From: a virus
Virus record (IMG/VR): IMGVR_UViG_3300044655_000282
Coordinates: 1-29,750 of that record
Length of the DNA stretch: 29,750 nucleotides
Strand: one strand, 5' to 3'
Shown: positions 18,156-25,799 of the stretch, one piece after another
How positions within the stretch are numbered: the first letter of the stretch is position 1
Layout: the number at the start of each line of letters is the position of its first letter
Position numbers and translations under genes: made by a program
Notes under the pieces: model-generated
Databases searched by the model: none
Seen by the model: only the letters and a program-made list of their open reading frames with translations
What the model was told of the DNA's origin: nothing

Positions 18156-19079
18156 TTACTTTACCCATTTGTTCTGACCACGAAGGTTCATTAGCAATCT
18201 GCCCGGGTGAATATTACTGATTCTAATCTTGGCATTGCGTAAAAGAGACGTCTTTTCTTTGCGCGCGCGCATCACAACATACTCTTGAACACCAAGCTTT
18301 GAGTTGAGTATCTCGTACATAATGTACGCATACACATACTTCTCAAATAGCTTATTTACAGTAACTAAGCTGTCATCACCATTCTCCATACCATCAGATA
18401 CGTACTCAAGGATGACAGATTCACCTGACATATGTGAGCTAAAGTTAATAACTCCTGATCTCTTATCAATGGTAAATGTTGGATTTGCGTTAGCAGTTTC
18501 AGTATTTAAACCATATCTTGCGCCAATGCTTCTTTCAAAGAACCACATCCCATCATAATTCCAACCCTCCTGACCATCAAACTGATTCCCGGGATTTAGG
18601 TATATACTCTTTTGAGTGCCTTTTATGCGATCAAAATCAAGCTCAGAGAACTGTGGCTCAAGTGCATTTCCGTCTTGATCAAATAAAATCCTGCAATCAT
18701 TATCCTGTAGGTAAGCCTTGGCTGACTGAACTTGAATGTTTTCAGTCATTGGTCTAATATAGCCATCCTTATATAATGAGATACGAACCCAATTGACGTA
18801 GTCTGAAGGCAGAACAAAGCGCAGTTGGTCACAGATGGTCAACTGAAGAACTTTAATCTCTTTAAACGCGTCATAATTGAGTTCTTGAATTGCACGTTTT
18901 GCGTGAAATAAAATCTTGTAACGCTCCTCGTTGTTAACCAATGAGTGGTTTCCTGTGTACATCAATATGAAATTGTTGACAATTTGATGTAAGCTTACAT
19001 ACTGATAAGATCCCCAATTGGCGTCCTCAGGCGCATTACCGCCATTTTCGTAATACTGATACTGTGAAATATATGCCAT
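18156..19079 (-). CDS. Neck/tail ring protein (tail tubular A / crAss-like ring type), 307 residues
   Basis: Key stretches are VNNFILMYTGNHSLVNN, RYKILFHAKRAIQELNYDAF and LRFVLPSDYVNWVRISLY, followed by a beta-rich middle and a basic C-terminus (ARKEKTSLLRNAKIRISNIH). The 'FHAKRaIQELNYDafKEIK ... LPsDYVNwvRiS' series is, from memory, highly conserved in crAss-like and related phages as a ring or connector protein just above the nozzle. The gene is one base upstream of the nozzle gene and seven bases after the 250-residue gene, which supports a role in joining portal and tail. Which ring it corresponds to cannot be settled here. Confidence 0.92.
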   Translation of the reverse strand: MAYISQYQYYENGGNAPEDANWGSYQYVSLHQIVNNFILMYTGNHSLVNNEERYKILFHAKRAIQELNYDAFKEIKVLQLTICDQLRFVLPSDYVNWVRISLYKDGYIRPMTENIQVQSAKAYLQDNDCRILFDQDGNALEPQFSELDFDRIKGTQKSIYLNPGNQFDGQEGWNYDGMWFFERSIGARYGLNTETANANPTFTIDKRSGVINFSSHMSGESVILEYVSDGMENGDDSLVTVNKLFEKYVYAYIMYEILNSKLGVQEYVVMRARKEKTSLLRNAKIRISNIHPGRLLMNLRGQNKWVK

Positions 19080-19085
19080 GATTTA

Positions 19086-19838
19086 TTATTGTTGTATGCT
19101 AAATGCAGGATTCTCAGACTGCTCTTGCTGAATACCATATTGCGCAACTTGAATCTCTCTAATTGACATGCCGCAGTATTGAAGTATCTTCATTACAGTT
19201 TTGTACTCATCCTCTAACGGAAGCTCAAAGTCTTGATAATCAGGCTGCGATTGGTCAAATGCAGGCTCACCGTTAGGTAAGTTAATGTATGTCCACTTAG
19301 GATCTAAAGGCAATCTAAAGTATGAGCACTTTAATGATGATACACCGTTAATGGTATCAGGATAAACTGTAATTATATCTCCGTCAATAGTGTATGCAGG
19401 ATACTTTGTTGTTGGAGCTGTAAGCATTGAGTCCAACAAATTATAAATACGCGCATTAGCTACCTTCTCAGCATCACCCAATCTTGTTGCGCCAGTAGGG
19501 TCAAAACAAGTCAGTCGACTAATCATATAGAAGTTGTAGCCTGTTGTAATAGGCGATGGCACATAATACTGATTGGTTGAAGCTGTAACCTGAGATAAAG
19601 TGTCATTTCTTAAGAATGACTCTAATACCTCTGCAATTGGGTTCTCAATATCAGCGTATTCAGTACCTGATACGCGTGAATTCTCAGCATTAATTGTCTT
19701 GTTATAACTGCTGTAGTATTCTTCATAAATCTCCATCTGTGCTTGCTTTGCAAACAAGTTAAAGTCAGATGGCGAAATATATCCGTAGTTATTTTTATTA
19801 AGGATAGATAATACAGTGTTCCTTACCGAATTTATCAT
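19086..19838 (-). CDS. Head-tail connector / ring-like structural protein, 250 residues
   Basis: It starts MINSVRNTVLSILNKNNYGY followed by ISPSDFNLFAKQAQMEIYEE, a helical, charged N-terminus. The middle carries an aromatic beta-rich part (TKYPAYTIDGDIITVYPDTI), and the end is EDEYKTVMKILQYCGMSIRE with a Gln-rich tail. I recall this N-terminus from crAss-like structural proteins encoded just before the FHAKR-type ring protein. It is the first gene of the tail block, behind a terminator and a TATCTTTG promoter core, so it likely leads the neck/tail transcript. Function is inferred from position and resemblance. Confidence 0.9.
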   Translation of the reverse strand: MINSVRNTVLSILNKNNYGYISPSDFNLFAKQAQMEIYEEYYSSYNKTINAENSRVSGTEYADIENPIAEVLESFLRNDTLSQVTASTNQYYVPSPITTGYNFYMISRLTCFDPTGATRLGDAEKVANARIYNLLDSMLTAPTTKYPAYTIDGDIITVYPDTINGVSSLKCSYFRLPLDPKWTYINLPNGEPAFDQSQPDYQDFELPLEDEYKTVMKILQYCGMSIREIQVAQYGIQQEQSENPAFSIQQ

Positions 19839-19853
19839 AGTGATATCTTTTCA

Positions 19854-19861
19854 CAAAGATA
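19854..19861 (-). promoter_or_regulatory. Bacteroidota-type -7 box (TATCTTTG) opening the tail block
   Basis: TATCTTTG on the minus strand matches TAnnTTTG. It begins directly after the T-tract of the terminator at 19863-19892. A TTTG at 19882-19879 lies 17 bases upstream, slightly short of the usual 19-21, and is part of the terminator loop and stem. The predicted start near 19851 gives a leader of about 13 bases to the ATG at 19838. Confidence 0.6.
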
Positions 19862-19862
19862 C

Positions 19863-19892
19863 AAAAAAATAAAGGCCGCAAATAGCGGCCTT
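19863..19892 (-). terminator. Rho-independent terminator between head and tail blocks
   Basis: On the minus strand AAGGCCGC, a loop TATTT and GCGGCCTT form a perfect 8-base-pair stem, followed by TTATTTTTTT. The G+C-rich stem stands out in A+T-rich surroundings. It would stop transcripts coming from the head genes, or short transcripts started at the promoter at 19933-19963. Confidence 0.9.
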
Positions 19893-19932
19893 CATCAACA
19901 GAGAAATGAGTATTAACTCTAAAACAACATTG

Positions 19933-19963
19933 CAAATATAATGTTATTTATGCATTTTCCAAA
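19933..19963 (-). promoter_or_regulatory. Consensus Bacteroidota promoter: TTTG - 19 bases - TATATTTG
   Basis: The minus strand has TTTG at 19963-19960 and TATATTTG at 19940-19933, separated by exactly 19 bases. Both boxes and the spacing fit the Bacteroidota housekeeping-sigma consensus (TTTG, 19-21, TAnnTTTG). The -33 box lies inside the last codons of the head-associated gene. The predicted start (about 19927) is only about 35 bases before the terminator stem, so the promoter would make a roughly 65-base RNA unless the terminator is read through. Confidence 0.6.
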
Positions 19964-20706
19964 TGATGCTCTAACATTTTTAATGCTTCGAGACCTTCAT
20001 CTGTTTTAAAGTACATTGCAACCAATACATATGGGTCTTCACCATAAGGTATGTTAAGCATTTTCTTTCTATTTGTAGGAGTGCTATACCAAACCTCTTT
20101 ATTGTTGCTTCTGAAGCCAAGTAAGCCCATATCAAAGAAGATATGCACCTGTGACTGAAGCCTCAACATTGGGTCATCTAGAGCATTTAAAAAGCTTCCC
20201 GGATAGTTTCTAGCGTAAATGAGGGTATCTCTCTTCATTTCAGCTGTAGTTACACGAGATACATCTTTATTGAATAATACTCGATAAATTGTTTCGAGTT
20301 CTTCGATTGAAAGCTCACGAGCCTTAATAAGCGCGTCAACTTCTGCGGTAAGCATTTCAACTTCTTCTTGTGCATCACGCTCAGAATCAACTTCTTCAAA
20401 TACAAAACCATTCATTGGATGGTAGTATAAGAACTTTTGAAGGGCGGGATTTTGTTTTGGGACGGATAAGAAACCATTCTCAAAAATGATGGCTTCTACG
20501 ATGGCATTTCCATCCTGCTCATCTTCAAATGGCGACTTTTGGTTTATCGCATATCGCAATGGTCGGTTTTGATTACTTTCTTCATCGTACCAAAGCAATG
20601 GGAATCTTTTGGTATTTCGAGAAGCCAACATAAAAGACAATGGGGCTTTCTCATTTTTCAATCGGTAAATTCTGTCGGCAGCAACCAACTCTTCTTTCTT
20701 TTTCAT
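19948..20706 (-). CDS. Head-associated protein of unknown function, 252 residues
   Basis: The frame could open at 20751, but that ATG lies within the terminator hairpin after the capsid gene. The start MKKKEELVAADRIYRL at 20706 fits better and gives 252 residues. Visible stretches are APLSFMLASRNTKRFPLLWY, NQKSPFEDEQDGNAIVEAII and PYGEDPYVLVAMYFKTDEGL. A helical charged middle spans about 110-150, and there is no membrane segment. I recall this protein next to capsid genes in Bacteroidota and some marine phages, without a firm function. Candidates are decoration, head completion or a tail-fastening role. It lies between two terminators and may be expressed by read-through of the first. Confidence 0.88.
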   Translation of the reverse strand: MKKKEELVAADRIYRLKNEKAPLSFMLASRNTKRFPLLWYDEESNQNRPLRYAINQKSPFEDEQDGNAIVEAIIFENGFLSVPKQNPALQKFLYYHPMNGFVFEEVDSERDAQEEVEMLTAEVDALIKARELSIEELETIYRVLFNKDVSRVTTAEMKRDTLIYARNYPGSFLNALDDPMLRLQSQVHIFFDMGLLGFRSNNKEVWYSTPTNRKKMLNIPYGEDPYVLVAMYFKTDEGLEALKMLEHHLENA

Positions 20707-20730
20707 AGATATGATATAATTTAATTTTAC

Positions 20731-20764
20731 AATAAAAATAGAGAGGGACATTGCTGTCCCCCTC
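20731..20764 (-). terminator. Rho-independent terminator after the major capsid gene
   Basis: On the minus strand GAGGGGGACA, a loop GCAA and TGTCCCTCTC form a 10-base-pair stem with one G-T pair, followed by TATTTTTATT. It lies 14 bases past the capsid stop codon. A partial terminator here would lower expression of the next gene relative to the capsid protein. Confidence 0.85.
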
Positions 20765-20778
20765 TAAGTTTGTTATGC

Positions 20779-22218
20779 TTATGCTCCGTAACGGAAAAGT
20801 ACGAAGTTGTTAGCACCAAGTGTACAAACTGCACGCTCAGACAAGAAGTTAACTTCCATTGCATCGAGGTCGCTTGTAGCAGCACCACCGGCAGAACCTG
20901 TAATCCAAGTTTTGTAACGGCGATCTTCAGTCTCAGACGCACGGTAACGAACGTGTAAGAATGGACGCTTAGCGTTTTTACCAAGAATTTGGTCGTAAAC
21001 TGTAGTTGAACCTGCAGGAACCAATAGACCTGTGATAACATTAGCAGTGCTTGCTCCTAAAGTAGATGCAGTCAAACCACCACGCATTGTTGGATCGTTG
21101 AGGTATTTCCAATCAGTTTTGTAGAAGTCATAACCACGACGGAAACCTGAGAACCCAAGGTTCAAAGCCATTTCTTTGTCATTGTCAAACAAACCGTAAG
21201 AAGTACCACCTGCACCGTAGCTGTTTTGAGCAGCCAACATATCATCGATGTCGAAAGAGAAGTCACGGTTAACGAAGAGAACGTTTTCTTCGATAGAACC
21301 TTGCTTATCCAAGCGAGAGATGATTGTGTCAAAGTCAGCCAAAGATGTTGGGTTACCACCGCCCCAAACGTTACCACGAGAGTTAACTACGTAGAATACA
21401 CCTTCAGAACCTTTGTTACCATAAGTTGGGTTAATACCTGCGTTAACAACACCTGAACCTGTTTCAGCAGGAACAGCCTCTAACATAGAAGTCTCTAAGT
21501 AATCTTCGAAACGGAGACGAGTCTCGTGCTCTGATTTCAAATACCACAAGAAACCTGTAGCACCATTCTCAGTAGTGATTTCAATCCATCCAATCTGAGC
21601 CATGTCAGAACCTGAAACAGCATACTTGTCTTTGATGATGATTGGGCTGTTAGAGAAGATTTCGTCTTCAGCTTCCAATGAACCAATCATACCTGTAGTA
21701 CCTTTCTTGAATTCAGAACCGTAAACAAATACAGTAAATTCGTTAGCTGTAGAAGCATTGGTCATACCATTTTGCTCATAGAAAGCAACAGTGAATTGGT
21801 TAGTAGCAGTGTTAACAGCAGTGATGATACCTTTGTTTTGAGTAGGACCCGCAACGTTAGGAGTAATCATTACAGTTTGACCTGCGCGGAAAGCGATACC
21901 TGTAACATTCAAGTCATTCACTTGGAATGTAGCGCTGTCAGCGTTGGTTAATGTAGCTGTAGAAACAACTTTGTTGTACTTCGTGTGAAGACGGCCTTGT
22001 TCTGCCCATTTGATTTGGTCAGAGATAGACGGCATCTCAGCACCTACCATACGCAAGAAAGATGCAACGGTACGGTTTCCGTAACGCTCAAATTCCTTCT
22101 CATATGTATCAGGCAAATACTGATTCATGAAGTTAAAGTTCGTAATATAGTTAGTTGATAATGGCACCTGCTCAGCACTTGGCTGTAAGTTGAACCCGGG
22201 TGTAGATAATAAAGACAT
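20779..22218 (-). CDS. Major capsid protein (HK97-like fold expected), 479 residues
   Basis: The N-terminal region contains NYITNFNFMNQYLPDTYEKE, FERYGNRTVASFLRMVGAEM and SDQIKWAEQGRLHTKYNKV, which I recall as the conserved start of crAss-like and related capsid proteins. The length (479) fits the roughly 490-residue family. Ala/Thr/Gly-rich beta segments follow, with a well-behaved C-terminus (ANNFVLFRYGA). Position directly after a scaffold-like gene and the portal, and before a strong terminator, is the standard head order. The codons are visibly richer in G+C than in neighbouring genes, consistent with very high expression. An A-rich leader precedes the start. Confidence 0.93.
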   Translation of the reverse strand: MSLLSTPGFNLQPSAEQVPLSTNYITNFNFMNQYLPDTYEKEFERYGNRTVASFLRMVGAEMPSISDQIKWAEQGRLHTKYNKVVSTATLTNADSATFQVNDLNVTGIAFRAGQTVMITPNVAGPTQNKGIITAVNTATNQFTVAFYEQNGMTNASTANEFTVFVYGSEFKKGTTGMIGSLEAEDEIFSNSPIIIKDKYAVSGSDMAQIGWIEITTENGATGFLWYLKSEHETRLRFEDYLETSMLEAVPAETGSGVVNAGINPTYGNKGSEGVFYVVNSRGNVWGGGNPTSLADFDTIISRLDKQGSIEENVLFVNRDFSFDIDDMLAAQNSYGAGGTSYGLFDNDKEMALNLGFSGFRRGYDFYKTDWKYLNDPTMRGGLTASTLGASTANVITGLLVPAGSTTVYDQILGKNAKRPFLHVRYRASETEDRRYKTWITGSAGGAATSDLDAMEVNFLSERAVCTLGANNFVLFRYGA

Positions 22219-22232
22219 TTTTTTCTTTTTTT
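22219..22232 (-). promoter_or_regulatory. A-rich translation leader of the capsid gene
   Basis: The minus strand directly before the capsid ATG reads AAAAAAAGAAAAAA. Bacteroidota ribosomes make little use of Shine-Dalgarno pairing, and their highly expressed genes favour A-rich, unstructured leaders. This fits the gene that should be translated most. Confidence 0.5.
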
Positions 22233-22238
22233 AATTGT

Positions 22239-23321
22239 TTATATTCTTTTTGCGCTTTTGATTTTCAACCCACGACCTGCGTCAGGGTTTACTTGTCGGA
22301 CTTGCATTCCTCCTTTGACGGTTGCCTCAGGGGCTCTGCGCTCAGACATATTGATGTTCTTAATTTTTTTAGTAACATCTTCTGTCGCATCAGCCTGACC
22401 TTGTTCGTAGAAGAACTTGGCAAACTTCTCAGGATTCATTGCGATTGCTAAAGACCTATGGTATCCTGCTGCATCACTAACCATTCCACTTTCATCTAAA
22501 TACTTGTTAATAAAATTAGCAGGGTTAGACTGAAGCTTCTTGAGTTCTGCGGTATCTCCCGGAGAAAAAACAACTTTCTTGTCGTCAATATTGAATTCAA
22601 AACCTTTGAACTCTTGACTAAACACATCGTCAGTTTTCTTTAAGAACCAATCTCTTTTACGATTTTGATCCTCCTCTTGATTTTTAGCTTGTTGTATATA
22701 TTGTTTATACGCCTCAAACTCTTCTTTCTCAGCATTTGGAATAGCTGACCCACTTGACTCAAGAGGTTGCTTATACTTCTCTTTCTGAGAATTGAAGTGT
22801 TCTTTGGCCTTAGCAATAACTTTTTTCTTTGCAATCTTCGCTTTTTTAACATGAGAGTCATCGTCAAAATCCTCATCATATTTGAACTCTTCCATTAGCG
22901 CATCGATATCATCATCATCGAGACCAATTTCAGTGTCCTTGAAGTATTGCTTCAAAAGCACGTCAGGATTCATTGTATCAAAGTCCTCTTGAAGTTTCAA
23001 GTAGTCTTGGATACCACGCCCTGTCTCGCGCTTATACTTAAGGAATGCACCAACGTCTTCAGGCAATTCTTCTGCCTCTTTTCGTTCTGCCATCAACTCA
23101 TCAAATGAGTTAATTTCCTTGTTATATCGTTTTCCTAAATATGAAAGAACGTCTTCTTCTTTAAGATCTATAGGCGTCTCGACAAGTGGCTCATCAATCG
23201 GTGGTGTATCCACAGGAGGCACATTATTGAACTGCTCCTCATGCTTGTTTAACAATTCCTCTTCAATCTGAGCGGCACTCTTTTCAACGATGCCTGATAC
23301 TTCTTTTACTTTAAATTCCAT
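22239..23321 (-). CDS. Scaffold-like head assembly protein, 360 residues
   Basis: The protein is strongly acidic in its first half (Pro/Glu/Asp-rich to about 50, then DTEIGLDDDDIDALMEEFKY). It is Lys-rich and helical around 140-180, has a Gln/Glu-rich helical middle, and ends in a basic tail (GRGLKIKSAKRI). No cysteine or membrane segment is evident. Acidic helical proteins with a basic C-terminal tail, encoded directly before the capsid protein, are typical phage scaffolds, whose tail binds the capsid. The gene starts behind its own TAnnTTTG box and ends 20 bases before the capsid ATG. The role is inferred from composition and position. Confidence 0.88.
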   Translation of the reverse strand: MEFKVKEVSGIVEKSAAQIEEELLNKHEEQFNNVPPVDTPPIDEPLVETPIDLKEEDVLSYLGKRYNKEINSFDELMAERKEAEELPEDVGAFLKYKRETGRGIQDYLKLQEDFDTMNPDVLLKQYFKDTEIGLDDDDIDALMEEFKYDEDFDDDSHVKKAKIAKKKVIAKAKEHFNSQKEKYKQPLESSGSAIPNAEKEEFEAYKQYIQQAKNQEEDQNRKRDWFLKKTDDVFSQEFKGFEFNIDDKKVVFSPGDTAELKKLQSNPANFINKYLDESGMVSDAAGYHRSLAIAMNPEKFAKFFYEQGQADATEDVTKKIKNINMSERRAPEATVKGGMQVRQVNPDAGRGLKIKSAKRI

Positions 23322-23336
23322 TTGATTTAATTTTTA

Positions 23337-23344
23337 CAAAGTTA
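23337..23344 (-). promoter_or_regulatory. Bacteroidota-type -7 box (TAACTTTG) before scaffold and capsid genes
   Basis: The 42-base gap after the portal gene holds TAACTTTG on the minus strand, matching TAnnTTTG, 15 bases before the scaffold ATG. The gap is otherwise A/T-rich. I see no TTTG at 19-21 bases upstream, so strength is uncertain. A separate start here would let scaffold and capsid exceed portal and terminase in amount. Confidence 0.5.
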
Positions 23345-23363
23345 TATATTATTTTTTATTGTT

Positions 23364-25799
23364 TTAACGAGGTTCAAACTCCGCTAAATCAAACCCATCC
23401 AAGCTATCCTCATTTGATTCAAAGTCGATTGGAGGTAAATTATTCTTCCTTTGATTTATGAGCTTAGATTGCTGAGTATTTTGAATTGAAACCCTTTTGT
23501 CTTTGGCTTCTTCTTTTTTATCCTCTCTTGACTTCAAAGACTCTACTTCCATGCCCCTAAGTTGCATTTGCATATCAAACTCAGTCTGCATCAACTGCTG
23601 CTTAAGTATGGCCTCATTCTTCATCTTCTCAATCTCAAAAGCCACCTCAGCTTGCTTCAACTGCATCTTAGCTTGAGACTCAGCCTGAATCTTAGCCATA
23701 GCTGTTTGAGCTGCCATCTGCTGTGACTGAAGAGTTTGCTGAGCTTGGATTGCCTGCATCTGCATAGCATTCTTCTGCTCCTGCTCTTGCTTCTTAACTC
23801 GTTTTACCTTAAGAAGTTGGTTAGCCAATTTGATATTTTTAATCTCACGGATATCAATCGCATCCTCAAGGTTAATATCACCTTTAGATAAAGCAATTTG
23901 AATGTTTTGCTCGAGTTGTGCTTTTTGCTCTTCGTCTGGAGAGATATCAATAAAAATTCCGAAATCATATACGTATAGGTCTTTAATCTCTTCTAAAATG
24001 GATACATTATATTTGCCAATCTTATTGGCGAAGTCATCTCTAAAGTCAGCGTACTCTAAGATATCAGCAATCCTATATGTAAGCGCCTCAGCCATAGACC
24101 TGAACATATACAGGCTTCCATCAAGAATGTGACGTGTGGCTGTATTTGAATTTAATGCCGCAAGTTTCTGAACACCAATTAATGCGCGCGGATCAGGGTC
24201 TGAACCATCTCTAGCCTCATTAAGACCTGTCACTGAACGAATCATATCAAGGTAATGATTATAGTTGGTAATCAACATCTGAGTCTTACTTAGACCTGAG
24301 TTGCTATTCAGCTCTTGGATTGGAACACGAGCATTATTGAACTCACCATCTTGAGTGTAGCTACGACCAATTACACTACCCGTTTGGAAGTATAATCGAA
24401 GCGCATCCTCAGGGTTGTATGCAGCACCTGTACCAAGGTCAACCTCATTGAGACCATCAGCGTCAATAAATACACCATCAGGGACAACGCGTGATATAAC
24501 CTGCTGTAGCTTCAAGTGTGTCAACTGAATCAAGTCAGCAAATGGTATCATTCTACGAACTAGTGACTCAATCACACCTTTGTACATGCGAGGTGCAACA
24601 GCCACATAGTTTGGCAATGCATGCTGAGTAGCTGACTTTGGTCTAACCATGTTCTCAGACATCTTCCATTTAAGCAAGATATTGGTACCCATGACCATTA
24701 CGCCTTCATACCAAACATCAATAGTCTTCTCTACTTTTTCGAATCGGCCTTCCTCCATCATTTCTACAGGAGGATTAAATTTATCATCCTTTTCAATCAT
24801 TCGAGTATTTCCATTGTCAAGAATTTTCTTCTTGTATACAATTTTTTTAGTAGTCTTATAGTTAAAGTAAAGAAGAGTGCACGTATCACGGTAAAAGATA
24901 TTATTCTCGTAGAACTGAGCTACATTGTAGTAGTCATACCAACTTTGGCTGTATTTTGAAATTTTCTCTAAATCTTCTTTAGTCAAAGATTGGTCAATCT
25001 TTAAAAGCTCTGTGATCGGAAGAGTTTTAATTTCTCCCCAATAAAAACAGTCCCTAAAGTACGGATCCTCAGTATAGCTGTAAACAATATTTGCAGGATC
25101 TACATAAGAAATCTGCACACCTGCTCCGGGAAGAAACTCGTGCTTTTCAACAGCAATGCCTATTGTAGTTAGGTCATACTCGCACTGTTTTCTCACATAG
25201 TCATAGTGGTTCTCCTCAAGAATGGTATTAATAGCTTCCTCTTCAGCAATCTCAATCGCAGGCTTGTAATTCAAGTTCATGTACAAAGAGAGTTCCTCAT
25301 CATTGCTAGGTAACTCATCAGGCTCCATAACAAACGGGTCTACACCTGTCTGCTCTTTAATGTTCATCAAAAGGTCTTTTGCAACCATCTGACCTTCAAT
25401 CATATCTTGGTACTTGCTGCGCTTAGCCTGTGACATTGCATCCTGAGAATATGCCTTAACCTTAAATAAACGATCAGACATGCCATTTACAACAATATCA
25501 ACAAACTTAGGAATGATAGGAACAGGAGTCCAATCCAAATTCATATATGAAAGGTCGCCATCAATAGCAAGCTCTTCCTTATACTTTTGAATTGGCTGTT
25601 CGCCTCTTGAATATAGTCTTAATCTATGGAAATCTCTCCATTGACTGTAGTATCTACATTGATTACCATCCTTACGAAACCACTCGTATTGAATGGCCTG
25701 TCCAACTTGGAGACCAAACTCAAGTGTTTCTTTCTCCGCATCACTTGCGAATTGACTCGGAAATGATGTGGTTGATATGTTTACTATTACTTCTTTCAT
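23364..25799 (-). CDS. Portal protein with a long Gln/Met-rich helical tail, 811 residues
   Basis: The N-terminal half carries FVDIVVNGMSDRLFKVKAYS (99-118). The centre holds ADLIQLTHLKLQQVISRVVP, then DGVFIDADGL (421-450), and GSDPDPRALIGVQKLAALNS (532-551). These match my recollection of crAss-like portals, which are near 800 residues. Residues about 660-790 form one long, charged, Gln/Met/Ala-rich helix, the expected coiled or barrel extension into the head as in P22-like portals. The last 25 residues are acidic. The ATG overlaps the terminase stop by four bases (ATGA), so the two are translationally coupled. The portal forms the dodecameric DNA channel at the head vertex. Confidence 0.93.
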   Translation of the reverse strand: MKEVIVNISTTSFPSQFASDAEKETLEFGLQVGQAIQYEWFRKDGNQCRYYSQWRDFHRLRLYSRGEQPIQKYKEELAIDGDLSYMNLDWTPVPIIPKFVDIVVNGMSDRLFKVKAYSQDAMSQAKRSKYQDMIEGQMVAKDLLMNIKEQTGVDPFVMEPDELPSNDEELSLYMNLNYKPAIEIAEEEAINTILEENHYDYVRKQCEYDLTTIGIAVEKHEFLPGAGVQISYVDPANIVYSYTEDPYFRDCFYWGEIKTLPITELLKIDQSLTKEDLEKISKYSQSWYDYYNVAQFYENNIFYRDTCTLLYFNYKTTKKIVYKKKILDNGNTRMIEKDDKFNPPVEMMEEGRFEKVEKTIDVWYEGVMVMGTNILLKWKMSENMVRPKSATQHALPNYVAVAPRMYKGVIESLVRRMIPFADLIQLTHLKLQQVISRVVPDGVFIDADGLNEVDLGTGAAYNPEDALRLYFQTGSVIGRSYTQDGEFNNARVPIQELNSNSGLSKTQMLITNYNHYLDMIRSVTGLNEARDGSDPDPRALIGVQKLAALNSNTATRHILDGSLYMFRSMAEALTYRIADILEYADFRDDFANKIGKYNVSILEEIKDLYVYDFGIFIDISPDEEQKAQLEQNIQIALSKGDINLEDAIDIREIKNIKLANQLLKVKRVKKQEQEQKNAMQMQAIQAQQTLQSQQMAAQTAMAKIQAESQAKMQLKQAEVAFEIEKMKNEAILKQQLMQTEFDMQMQLRGMEVESLKSREDKKEEAKDKRVSIQNTQQSKLINQRKNNLPPIDFESNEDSLDGFDLAEFEPR

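Noticed and set aside
18261-18270. A GCGCGCGCGC run in an A+T-rich genome, possibly Z-DNA-forming or a regulatory site
   Set aside because: It codes Arg-Ala-Arg in the conserved basic C-terminus of the ring-like protein, and nothing nearby suggests regulation.
20706-20751. Upstream ATG at 20751 for the head-associated protein
   Set aside because: It lies inside the hairpin of the capsid terminator and adds a hydrophobic 15-residue leader with no support. The ATG at 20706 gives a sensible start.
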